Source of the DNA: JAGXRK01 sp963804005
Lineage (GTDB): Bacteria; Bacteroidota; Ignavibacteria; Ignavibacteriales; Ignavibacteriaceae
Assembly (NCBI GenBank): GCA_963804005.1
Contig: CAWDOP010000016.1
Coordinates: forward strand, 1-64,000
Direction of reading: 5' to 3'
Length of the DNA stretch: 64,000 bases
Shown: positions 52,105 through 59,745 of the stretch, one piece after another
How positions within the stretch are numbered: position 1 is the first letter of the stretch
Layout: each line of letters starts with the position of its first letter
Program-made: the position numbers and the translations under genes
Notes under the pieces: generated by a model
What the model was told of the DNA's origin: nothing
The model's database searches: none
What the model saw: the letters and a program-made list of their open reading frames with translations, nothing else

Positions 52105-55100
52105 TTAATTTATTTTGATATCCAGTCCGAGTCCCTGGAGTTCCTTAATTAAAACATTGAACGATTCGGGAACGTTTGGTTCCGGTAAATTCTCACCTTT
52201 TACAATAGCTTCGTATACTTTTGCTCTACCTGAAACATCATCACTTTTTACTGTTAAAATTTCCTGAAGAATATGAGATGCTCCGTATCCTTCAAGCGCC
52301 CAAACTTCCATTTCTCCAAATCTTTGTCCACCGAACTGAGCCTTACCACCAAGCGGCTGCTGGGTAATAAGTGAATAGGGACCAATTGACCTTGCATGAA
52401 TTTTATCATCAACAAGATGACTTAGTTTAAGCATATAAATGTATCCGCAAGTGACCCTTTGATGGAACCTTTCACCTGATCTTCCATCGAAAAGTTCTGT
52501 TTTACTTCCGCTTTCAAGTCCGGCTTTTTCAAGCCATTCGTCAACATCCTCAACGTGTGCACCGTCAAAAATCGGGGTAGCGAATTTAACTCCGAGTTTT
52601 TTTCCAACCCACCCTAAAGCCGTTTCATAAAGCTGCCCAAGATTCATTCTTGAAGGCACACCAAGTGGATTTAATATGATATCAACCGGAGTTCCATCCG
52701 GAAGGAACGGCATTTCTTCAGCAGGAACAATTTTAGCGACAACACCTTTATTACCATGTCTACCTGCCATCTTGTCACCGACAGATAATTTTCGTTTCTT
52801 TGCAACGTATACTTTTGCAAGCTGTACTATTCCCGGAGGAAGTTCATCACCGCTTTGAATTTTTATTCTTTCGCGTTTAAATTCTTCTTCTAGATCAACA
52901 AGAATATCAAAATAATTTCTATAGAGCGATTGAATAAGATTATTTATTTTTTTGGATTCGAACCAATCAAGTGTGTAATCTAATTTGGATATATCATCCA
53001 TTCCGGAAAAAGTAGTTTCTTTTATTGAAGTTCCACTTCTGAGAACGACACTGCTGTCCAGATCTCTAATTCCTGTCGTAGTTTGTCCATTAGTAACTTT
53101 TGTTAATTTTTCAACAAATTTTTGATAATGATCGGATACTTTTTTCTTGTGCTGACTTTCAACTTGATCTAAAGCATGTTTTTCGACTTTTTTAGAATCA
53201 CTATCTCTTCTTTTTCTGCTAAAAAGTCTGGTTTTAATTACAGTTCCTTTTAATCCGGGAGGCGCTTTCAGAGAAGCATCTTTCACATCACCAGCTTTAT
53301 CTCCAAAAATTGCGCGGAGTAGTTTTTCTTCTGGGGTTGGATCTGTCTCACCTTTTGGAGTGATCTTACCAATAAGAATGTCACCTTCTTTAACTTCAGC
53401 ACCTTCACGTATAATTCCATCTTCATCCAGATTCTTTACAGCTTCTTCACTTACATTAGGTATTTCTCTTGTAAGTTCTTCTTCACCGCGTTTTGTTTCT
53501 CTTACCTGAAGTTCAAATTCTTCTATATGAAGAGAAGTATAAATATCTTCGCTTACTAATCTTTCGCTGAGTATTATTGCATCTTCAAAGTTATAACCTC
53601 GCCAAGGCATAAATGCAACTAAAACATTTCTTCCGAGAGCTAATTCACCTTGATCTGTAGCAGCACCATCAGCCAGAACATCACCTTTCTTAACTCTCTG
53701 TCCTTCAAAAACAATTGGTCTTTGATTAACAGAGGTTTCCTGATTTGTTCCTTGGAATTTTGTAAGCTTATATTCGACTCTTCTTACATCGTTAAAACTT
53801 GTAAGTGCCTCAAAACTGTTTGGACTAATATCATACTTAGCAATAATTTTATTTGCATCAACATATTCAACCACACCATCATCTTCCGCTGAAAGTAAAG
53901 CTCTGGAATCACGTGCAACTTTTGCTTCCATACCAGTACCAACAATTGGAGCCTTTGGCCTTAATAGTGGAACTGCCTGACGTTGCATGTTAGAGCCCAT
54001 TAAAGCTCTGTTTGCATCGTCGTGTTCCAAAAATGGAATGAGGGCAGCTGCTGCACTAACAAGCTGGGCAGGAGCCACATCCATAAATTGTACTTCTTCG
54101 GGATGAACTATTGGGAATTCACCTTTAAGTCTTGATTTAACTCTTTCCTTAGCGAACCGTCCTTGCTCATCTAAAGTAGCATTAGCCTGAGCAATTGTAA
54201 AATTATCTTCTTGCTGGGCTGTTAAATATTCAACTTCTTTAGAAACTTTGCTTTTGCTAACTTTTCTATAAGGAGTTTCCAGGAATCCATACCTGTTCAC
54301 ACGTGCATAGATTGTAAGAGACGAAATAAGTCCAATGTTTGGACCCTCTGGAGTTTCAATTGGACAAAGACGACCATAATGTGTGTAATGAACATCTCGA
54401 ACTTCAAATCCGGCTCTTTCTCTTGTTAATCCACCAGGACCTAAAGCCGACATTCTTCTTTTATGTGTTAGCTCGGCAAGCGGATTTGTTTGATCCATAA
54501 ACTGTGACAACTGATTTGTACCAAAAAAGGCATTTATTACACTAGTAATTGTACGAGCGTTTACAAGATCTTGAGGTGTAAAGTTTTCGGTATCGCGCAT
54601 ATTCATTCTTTCTTTAATGGTTCTTGCCATTCGCGCCATACCAATATTAAATTGCTGTCCAAGTTGTTCACCTACAGTTCTTATCCTTCTGTTTCCTAAA
54701 TGGTCTATATCATCAACCGAAACGTTCCCTTCCTTAAGATTAATGATATAAGTCATTATTGCAATAATATCTTCTTTTGTAAGAACTGTTGTTGTTTCAG
54801 GGATATTAAGTTTTAACTTGTCATTCATTCTATGACGACCAACATCTCCCAAATCGTATCTTTTATCATTAAAAAATAATTTATCAATCAGTGCCTCGGC
54901 TGTTTCTACATCTGGTGATTCACCCGATCTTAATTGTCTGTAAATTGCATACAAAGCTTCTTCTTTTGTGTGAGAAGTGTCTTTACGAAGAGTATTAACT
55001 ATGAGATTCTGGTAGTACGAAGAATCAGATTTTAGGAATTTTAAGGTTTCTACTTCGGCATCATCAATTCTCTTAAGATCTTCTTCGGTCAAAACGGAAT

Positions 55101-55863
55101 CTCTCGTTAAAAAGATTTCACCGGATGACATATCAAATACATCACTAGCAATCATTCTACCAATATAACTTTCAAGATTAGCTTTTTTAACACTAACTAC
55201 TTCAACTAAATCAAAAAGATCCAGAATTTGATCGTCAGAGTCAAAGCCTATTGCTCTAAGTAATGTAGTTGCAGGAAATTTTTTCCTTCTGTCAATGTAA
55301 ACATACATCACATAATTTATATCGGTTGCAAATTCAACCCAAGAACCTCTTAAAGGAATTATTCTAGCTGAATAAATCGGTGTTCCATTTGGATGAGTAG
55401 TCTGAGCAAATGCTACACCGGGTGAACGATGCAACTGAGAAACAATTACTCTCTCAGCACCATTTATTACAAATGTACCTTTCTCAGTCATAAAAGGAAG
55501 ATTACCAAGATATACTTCCTGCTCAACAGTATTTACAAATTCTGATGTTTCCGGATCTTTAGTTGAAAGACGAAGTTTTGCCTTTAAAGGGGCTGCAAAA
55601 GAAAGTCCTCTTTCAAGACATTCGTCAACCGAAAAACGAGCTTTTTCAATATTATACTCGAGAAAGTCGAGACGATAATTCTCTTTATTATCAAAAATCG
55701 GAAAGTTAGTATTAAATACCTGCTGTAAACCTTTGATCTCTCTTTTAGCTGAAGGAGTACTAAGCTGAACAAAATCTTCAAAAGTCTCGGTTTGTATGCC
55801 CAACAAATCCGGAGCTTCAAGTATTGAAGGTATACGGCCAAAGGAAATACGGTTATTATTCAA
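52105..55863 (-). CDS. rpoB: DNA-directed RNA polymerase beta subunit
   Basis: 1252 residues from a TTG at 55863. The open frame reaches back to another TTG at 55890, but only the 55863 start has a strong AGGAGG 8 bases upstream, and it gives MNNNRISFGRIPSILEAPDL, a natural beginning. The rifampicin pocket is seen in SQFMDQTNPLAELTHKRRMSALGPGGLTRERAGF with the usual sensitive-type residues. Also present are GRNVLVAFMPWRGYNFEDAII, and KLSVGDKMAGRHGNKGVVAKI near the catalytic centre. It forms the core enzyme with rpoC downstream. Confidence 0.97.
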   Translation of the reverse strand: MNNNRISFGRIPSILEAPDLLGIQTETFEDFVQLSTPSAKREIKGLQQVFNTNFPIFDNKENYRLDFLEYNIEKARFSVDECLERGLSFAAPLKAKLRLSTKDPETSEFVNTVEQEVYLGNLPFMTEKGTFVINGAERVIVSQLHRSPGVAFAQTTHPNGTPIYSARIIPLRGSWVEFATDINYVMYVYIDRRKKFPATTLLRAIGFDSDDQILDLFDLVEVVSVKKANLESYIGRMIASDVFDMSSGEIFLTRDSVLTEEDLKRIDDAEVETLKFLKSDSSYYQNLIVNTLRKDTSHTKEEALYAIYRQLRSGESPDVETAEALIDKLFFNDKRYDLGDVGRHRMNDKLKLNIPETTTVLTKEDIIAIMTYIINLKEGNVSVDDIDHLGNRRIRTVGEQLGQQFNIGMARMARTIKERMNMRDTENFTPQDLVNARTITSVINAFFGTNQLSQFMDQTNPLAELTHKRRMSALGPGGLTRERAGFEVRDVHYTHYGRLCPIETPEGPNIGLISSLTIYARVNRYGFLETPYRKVSKSKVSKEVEYLTAQQEDNFTIAQANATLDEQGRFAKERVKSRLKGEFPIVHPEEVQFMDVAPAQLVSAAAALIPFLEHDDANRALMGSNMQRQAVPLLRPKAPIVGTGMEAKVARDSRALLSAEDDGVVEYVDANKIIAKYDISPNSFEALTSFNDVRRVEYKLTKFQGTNQETSVNQRPIVFEGQRVKKGDVLADGAATDQGELALGRNVLVAFMPWRGYNFEDAIILSERLVSEDIYTSLHIEEFELQVRETKRGEEELTREIPNVSEEAVKNLDEDGIIREGAEVKEGDILIGKITPKGETDPTPEEKLLRAIFGDKAGDVKDASLKAPPGLKGTVIKTRLFSRKRRDSDSKKVEKHALDQVESQHKKKVSDHYQKFVEKLTKVTNGQTTTGIRDLDSSVVLRSGTSIKETTFSGMDDISKLDYTLDWFESKKINNLIQSLYRNYFDILVDLEEEFKRERIKIQSGDELPPGIVQLAKVYVAKKRKLSVGDKMAGRHGNKGVVAKIVPAEEMPFLPDGTPVDIILNPLGVPSRMNLGQLYETALGWVGKKLGVKFATPIFDGAHVEDVDEWLEKAGLESGSKTELFDGRSGERFHQRVTCGYIYMLKLSHLVDDKIHARSIGPYSLITQQPLGGKAQFGGQRFGEMEVWALEGYGASHILQEILTVKSDDVSGRAKVYEAIVKGENLPEPNVPESFNVLIKELQGLGLDIKIN

Positions 55864-56003
55864 TTGAAAATCCTCCTGGAAATGGTTCAAATTCTTTTTT
55901 TCTTACCTGAAACAACGTTTATCATAAAATACAAAAGCGACAAGACGGACTAATCCGTCTTATCACTCTAAATGACAACTATAATCTTTTACTAATAAAA
56001 TAA

Positions 56004-56378
56004 TTACTTTAATTCTACAGTAGCGCCGGCTTCTTCAAGTTCTTTCTTGATTTTTTCGGCTTCATCTTTAGAAGCACCCTCTTTAACAGGTTTTGGTGCG
56101 CTATCAACAAGGTCCTTAGCTTCTTTTAGTCCTAATCCGGTATGAGCTCTAACAACTTTAATAACATTAATTTTCTTTTCACCGGTAGAAACAAGAATGA
56201 CGTTGAATTCAGTTTTTTCTTCAACCGGAGCGGCATCAGCAGTAACTGCACCGGCCATCATAACAGGAGCCGCGGCAGTTACACCAAATTCATCTTCTAA
56301 GGCTTTTTTAAGTTCAGAAGCTTCAACCAAGGTTAAACCTTTTATTTTTTCTACTAAATCAGCAATTTTGTCTGGCAT
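56004..56378 (-). CDS. rplL: 50S ribosomal protein L7/L12
   Basis: 124 residues: an N-terminal dimerisation domain (ADLVEKIKGLTLVEASELKKALEDEFG), an Ala-rich hinge (AAPVMMAGAVTADAAPVEEK), and the factor-binding C-terminal domain (EFNVILVSTGEKKINVIKVVRAHTGLGLKEAKDLVDSAP). It forms the ribosomal stalk with rplJ's product. Confidence 0.98.
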   Translation of the reverse strand: MPDKIADLVEKIKGLTLVEASELKKALEDEFGVTAAAPVMMAGAVTADAAPVEEKTEFNVILVSTGEKKINVIKVVRAHTGLGLKEAKDLVDSAPKPVKEGASKDEAEKIKKELEEAGATVELK

Positions 56379-56411
56379 TTTATTATTTCTCCTAATTTAA
56401 TTTCAATTATT

Positions 56412-56933
56412 TTATGCTGCTTCTCTTTTAGAAATCTGGTCAACAACACTAACCAAATCTCTTACTACAGCGTTGATTACACCAACTATACCGGAAGCAG
56501 GTGCATTTAGACTTCCCAAAATACTAGCTATCAGTTCAGTCTTTGTTGGCAAAGTTGCCAATTGATTTAGCTTAGAGCCATCGTAATAGTTAGTTTCGAT
56601 GTAACAAGCTTTTAGTGCAAGTTTTTGTGAAGTATCAAAATACTTCTTAATTATTTTTGCAGGAGCAACAGGATTTTCTGAAGCAAAGGCAAATCCAGTC
56701 ATTCCTTCTAAATGATCTGCAAGTTTTTCGAACTTTCCGCTTTCCTTAAGTGCTCTTTTGAATAAAGTATTTTTATAAACTTTATATTGAACACCTTCTT
56801 TACGGAATTGATTTCGGATTTCACTGATATCGGCAACATTAACTCCCGAATAATCAGTTAAATAAACTGCAGACGAGTTATCGATCACTTCCTTTATTTC
56901 GTCAATGATCTCTGCTTTTTCGTTCTTATTCAT
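56412..56933 (-). CDS. rplJ: 50S ribosomal protein L10
   Basis: 173 residues: KAEIIDEIKEVIDNSSAVYLTDYSGVNVADISEIRNQFRKEGVQYKVYKNTLFKRAL and a C-terminal helix that holds L7/L12 dimers. The upstream gap (56934-57031) contains a palindrome that could belong to its leader. Confidence 0.97.
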   Translation of the reverse strand: MNKNEKAEIIDEIKEVIDNSSAVYLTDYSGVNVADISEIRNQFRKEGVQYKVYKNTLFKRALKESGKFEKLADHLEGMTGFAFASENPVAPAKIIKKYFDTSQKLALKACYIETNYYDGSKLNQLATLPTKTELIASILGSLNAPASGIVGVINAVVRDLVSVVDQISKREAA

Positions 56934-56963
56934 TTTACTCCCGAAACACAGTTTTTAATTAAT

Positions 56964-56991
56964 CGTGCCGATCCCGATTAATCGGGACACG
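56964..56991. repeat. Palindromic element in the rplA-rplJ gap
   Basis: TCCCGATTAATCGGGA at 56972-56987 is a perfect 16-bp palindrome, framed by CGTG and CACG. It lies 31 bases upstream of the rplJ start on the transcribed strand. It may be a dispersed REP-like repeat (a similar element is at 59228-59245) or part of an L10-regulated leader. Confidence 0.6.
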
Positions 56992-57031
56992 TTTGAAGCT
57001 ATTTTTTATTAAGTGCGTAAATTCTTTTAAT

Positions 57032-57730
57032 TTATAAAACGACAGTAATTTCATCCTTAGTAATACGAAGTCCTGGTCCCATAGAGCTTGATAGATACAA
57101 ACTCTTAACATATTGCCCTTTTGCAGAAGCTGGTCTGAGCTTTACTATTGTGTTAAGAAAGGCTTTAGTGTTATCAACTAATTTATCGGTTTCAAAATTT
57201 AATTTTCCAATTGATGTATGAATTATTCCTGTTTTATCAACTCTAAATTCAATTTTACCTGCTTTAACTTCTTTAACAGCTTGTGCAACGTCCATTGTAA
57301 CAGTACCGCTTTTGGGATTTGGCATTAGTCCCTTAGGTCCTAATACTTTACCTAATCTTCCTAAATCTCCCATCGAGTCTGGTGTAGCAATAATAACATC
57401 AATATCTGCCCAACCACCTTTTAATTTTTCCAAATAATCTTCAAATCCTGCATGATCAGCACCTGCATCTAAAGCATCCTGAACTTTGGTACCTTTGGCA
57501 ATCACTAAAACTCTTACTTGCTTTCCTGTACCGTGAGGTAGAGAAACAGTACCTCTTACCATTTGATCTGCATGTCTAGGATCAACACCCAATCTGATAG
57601 CAACATCAAGTGATTCAACAAATTTAACTTTAGATGATTTTTTTAATTTATCTATCGCTTCTGAGATAGTAAATTCTTTAGTTACATCTACTGATTTCAA
57701 AATTTCCTTACTTCTTTTTGTTTTTTGCAT
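57032..57730 (-). CDS. rplA: 50S ribosomal protein L1
   Basis: 232 residues: KVKFVESLDVAIRLGVDPRHADQMVRGTVSLPHGTGKQVRVLVIAKG and VLGPKGLMPNPKSGTVTMDVAQAV. L1 is part of the E-site stalk and often represses its own operon with rplK. Confidence 0.98.
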   Translation of the reverse strand: MQKTKRSKEILKSVDVTKEFTISEAIDKLKKSSKVKFVESLDVAIRLGVDPRHADQMVRGTVSLPHGTGKQVRVLVIAKGTKVQDALDAGADHAGFEDYLEKLKGGWADIDVIIATPDSMGDLGRLGKVLGPKGLMPNPKSGTVTMDVAQAVKEVKAGKIEFRVDKTGIIHTSIGKLNFETDKLVDNTKAFLNTIVKLRPASAKGQYVKSLYLSSSMGPGLRITKDEITVVL

Positions 57731-57763
57731 TTCTATACCAAATAATTAATATACAATCAAGCT

Positions 57764-58192
57764 TTAATTATCTTCTACCGTTAGTCCCATACTTCTTGCA
57801 GTACCGGCAACCATGCTCATAGCATGTTCAATATCAAAAGCATTCAAATCAGGCATCTTCAAATTTGCAATTTCCTGAACTTGAGCTTTTGTAACTTTTC
57901 CAACTTTAGTTCTATGTGATTCAGCAGAACCTTTTTCAACTTTAGCAGCTTTCTTTAAAAGAACAGCAGCAGGAGGTGTTTTTGTAATAAATGTGAATGA
58001 TTTATCAGTGAAAACAGTAATAACAACCGGAATGATAAGACCATCTTTATCCGCAGTTCTTGCGTTAAACTGCTTACAAAACTCCATTATATTTACGCCC
58101 TTTTGACCAAGAGCAGGACCAACCGGCGGTGATGGATTAGCTTTTCCGCCCGGGATCTGAAGTTTTATATAACTACCTATTTTTTTAGCCAT
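57764..58192 (-). CDS. rplK: 50S ribosomal protein L11
   Basis: 142 residues: YIKLQIPGGKANPSPPVGPALGQKGVNIMEFCKQFNART with the proline-rich N-terminal domain, and KMPDLNAFDIEHAMSMVAGTARSMGLTV. It belongs to the GTPase-associated centre. Confidence 0.98.
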   Translation of the reverse strand: MAKKIGSYIKLQIPGGKANPSPPVGPALGQKGVNIMEFCKQFNARTADKDGLIIPVVITVFTDKSFTFITKTPPAAVLLKKAAKVEKGSAESHRTKVGKVTKAQVQEIANLKMPDLNAFDIEHAMSMVAGTARSMGLTVEDN

Positions 58193-58216
58193 AATTTATA
58201 ACCTATGAATAACTTT

Positions 58217-58753
58217 TTATTTTTCTAGTTCTGCCTGTACAAAATCGATTTCAACAGGTGTTTTTCTTCCAAATATTGATACCATTACTTTTATTTTCAT
58301 TTTTTCTTCGTTTACTTCCTGAATAGTACCGGAGAAATTATTGAAAGGACCATCTATTATTTTTACAAGATCACCGCTTCTGAAAATAGTTTCCATTCTT
58401 TCACCATTTTCATCTTGAGTAATTCTACCAACTATTCTCTTTACTTCATCAGGTTGAAGAGGATTTGGATGATTTGCGGTTCCAAGAAATCCCATAACGG
58501 ATTGAGTGTTAAGAATAAAATCTTTTACCTGATTATCTAGTTCAGCCTGAACTAAAATATAGCCGGGGAAAAAATTCTTCGTCTTGCTTTTTTTCTTGCC
58601 ATCTTTAACTTCAAAAACCTTTTCTGTTGGAACAAGGATTTCATGAATCTTAGCTATTAAAGATTCATTATCCTTGAGTTCAGCTTCCAATAAGCTTTTA
58701 ACTTTATTTTCGTGTCCGGAAAAAGTTCTTACCACATACCATTTAGATTCCAT
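58217..58753 (-). CDS. nusG: Transcription termination/antitermination factor NusG
   Basis: 178 residues: an NGN domain (SKWYVVRTFSGHENKVKSLLEAEL, FFPGYILVQAEL) and a C-terminal KOW domain (GDLVKIIDGPFNNFSGTIQEVNEEKMKIKVMVSIFGRKTPVEIDF). It couples RNA polymerase to the ribosome. It lies 6 bases after secE. Confidence 0.97.
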   Translation of the reverse strand: MESKWYVVRTFSGHENKVKSLLEAELKDNESLIAKIHEILVPTEKVFEVKDGKKKSKTKNFFPGYILVQAELDNQVKDFILNTQSVMGFLGTANHPNPLQPDEVKRIVGRITQDENGERMETIFRSGDLVKIIDGPFNNFSGTIQEVNEEKMKIKVMVSIFGRKTPVEIDFVQAELEK

Positions 58754-58759
58754 ACCTGT

Positions 58760-58942
58760 TTAAAATATTCCTTTAAATACCTGAGTAATAAGTATATCAA
58801 TTATATAAGTAAAAGTTGCTAAAACCAGACAAACGATAATAACAACCTTGGTAGATTCAAAAAGCTCCGGTTTTGTGGGCCAGGTAACTTTTTTCATTTC
58901 TTTAATAACATCCTGAAAGAAATTAATTATTTTCTCTTTCAT
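58760..58942 (-). CDS. secE: Protein translocase subunit SecE
   Basis: 60 residues with one transmembrane helix (VVIIVCLVLATFTYIIDILITQV) after the amphipathic FFQDVIKEMKKVTWPTKPELFESTK, the SecE signature. It clamps SecY. The secE-nusG order is conserved. Confidence 0.95.
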   Translation of the reverse strand: MKEKIINFFQDVIKEMKKVTWPTKPELFESTKVVIIVCLVLATFTYIIDILITQVFKGIF

Positions 58943-58963
58943 AAAATCCCTTTGCTATAAGTG

Positions 58964-59037
58964 CACGTCAGGAGGGACTCGAACCCCCAACCTGCGGTTT
59001 TGGAGACCGCTGCTCTAGCCAATTGAGCTACTGACGT
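58964..59037 (-). tRNA. tRNA-Trp (anticodon CCA)
   Basis: 74 nt: acceptor ACGTCAG/CTGACGT, discriminator G, D arm GCTCAATTGGCTAGAGC, anticodon stem GCGGT/ACCGC around CTCCAAA (anticodon CCA), and T loop TTCGAGT. CCA end not encoded. It lies between rpmG and secE, a common arrangement. Confidence 0.95.
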
Positions 59038-59045
59038 ATCCAAAC

Positions 59046-59195
59046 TTATTTTGTTTCTTTATGAATAGTATGCTTCTTATCCCATCGGCAATATTTTTTA
59101 AATTCAACTCTGCCGGGATGAAGTCTTTTATTTTTAGTAGTAGTGTAATTTCTTCTTTTACACTCAGTACATTCTAAAGTTATGATATCTCTCAT
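59046..59195 (-). CDS. rpmG: 50S ribosomal protein L33
   Basis: 49 residues from ATG at 59195: MRDIITLECTECKRRNYTTT followed by HPGRVEFKKYCRWDKKHTIHKETK. The CTEC and YC pattern keeps the zinc-site cysteines. The reading frame extends 24 codons further upstream, but that part crosses a palindrome and does not look like L33, so the shorter start is chosen. Confidence 0.95.
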   Translation of the reverse strand: MRDIITLECTECKRRNYTTTKNKRLHPGRVEFKKYCRWDKKHTIHKETK

Positions 59196-59227
59196 AAGTT
59201 TACTCTTATTTCTTTTTAAGCTAACGA

Positions 59228-59245
59228 TTCCGATTTTTATCGGAA
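59228..59245. repeat. Palindromic element upstream of rpmG
   Basis: TTCCGAT and ATCGGAA form a 7-bp stem around TTTT at 59228-59245, within the 85-base space between tRNA-Thr and rpmG. It resembles the element at 56964-56991 in sequence style (CCGAT...ATCGG). It is probably a small dispersed repeat or processing hairpin. Confidence 0.5.
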
Positions 59246-59280
59246 CGAACTCATCCTTATAAAACAAAAATTTCTTTTTG

Positions 59281-59353
59281 AGCTGACGACCGGGATTGAA
59301 CCGGTGACCTCATCCTTACCAAGGATGTGCTCTACCAACTGAGCTACGTCAGC
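59281..59353 (-). tRNA. tRNA-Thr (anticodon GGT)
   Basis: 73 nt: acceptor GCTGACG/CGTCAGC, discriminator T, D arm GCTCAGTTGGTAGAGC, anticodon stem CATCC/GGATG around TTGGTAA (anticodon GGT), and T arm CCGGTTCAATCCCGG. CCA is not encoded. It is a different isoacceptor from the TGT copy at 4484. Confidence 0.95.
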
Positions 59354-59453
59354 CTGATAGACAAAAATATTTAGTGCAAAAAAAATCCCTTAAATTATAT
59401 AGGGATATTTTATTCAGAATTTTCCCCAGCAATGAAGAAAAAACAACAGGCTG

Positions 59454-59527
59454 AGCGGGAGACGGGATTCGAACCCGCGACCAACAGCTTGGAAGGCTGT
59501 GACTCTAGCCAACTGAGTTACTCCCGC
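59454..59527 (-). tRNA. tRNA-Gly (anticodon TCC)
   Basis: 74 nt: acceptor GCGGGAG/CTCCCGC, discriminator T, D arm ACTCAGTTGGCTAGAGT, anticodon stem ACAGC/GCTGT around CTTCCAA (anticodon TCC), and T arm GCGGGTTCGAATCCCGT. CCA is not encoded. Confidence 0.95.
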
Positions 59528-59564
59528 AATTTAAGCATTTTTTGAATGAACCGATTAAAATCTG

Positions 59565-59648
59565 TGGGCGGCGAGGGATTCGAACCCCCAAAGGCGCTTG
59601 CCAACGGATTTACAGTCCGCCCCGGCTCTCCAACTCCGGCGTCCGCCC
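59565..59648 (-). tRNA. tRNA-Tyr (anticodon GTA)
   Basis: 84 nt with the long variable arm of a class II tRNA: acceptor GGGCGG/CCGCCC with discriminator A, anticodon stem GGA/TCC with loop reading CTGTAAA (anticodon GTA), and T loop TTCGAAT. CCA is not encoded. It is the first gene of the tRNA-rpmG-secE-nusG transcript. Confidence 0.94.
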
Positions 59649-59667
59649 AAATTTTTCAAACGAGCAC

Positions 59668-59699
59668 CAAAAATAATTTTAATCAGCTAAAAATGCAAA
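59668..59699 (-). promoter_or_regulatory. Promoter of the tRNA-Tyr/secE/nusG/rpoBC transcript
   Basis: On the minus strand TTTG (59696-59699) and TATTTTTG (59668-59675) are 20 bases apart, matching the Bacteroidota -33/-7 consensus (TTTG, about 19-20 bases, TAnnTTTG). The expected start lies about a dozen bases before the tRNA-Tyr 5' end. Confidence 0.6.
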
Positions 59700-59725
59700 T
59701 TTTCGGGATAACAAACATAAACAAA

Positions 59726-59745
59726 TGATTTGAAATTACAAATCA
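59726..59745 (-). terminator. Weak terminator at the end of comM
   Basis: TGATTTG pairs with CAAATCA (59726-59732 with 59739-59745) around a 6-base loop that begins at the comM stop codon, followed by TTTGTTTATG on the transcribed strand. The short AU-rich stem makes it a weak candidate. Confidence 0.4.

Noticed and set aside
59196..59267. 24-residue N-terminal extension of L33
   Set aside because: Covers a palindrome and does not match L33; the internal ATG gives the normal length.
59546..59728. 60-residue plus-strand frame
   Set aside because: It lies over tRNA-Tyr on the opposite strand and its promoter; a shadow.
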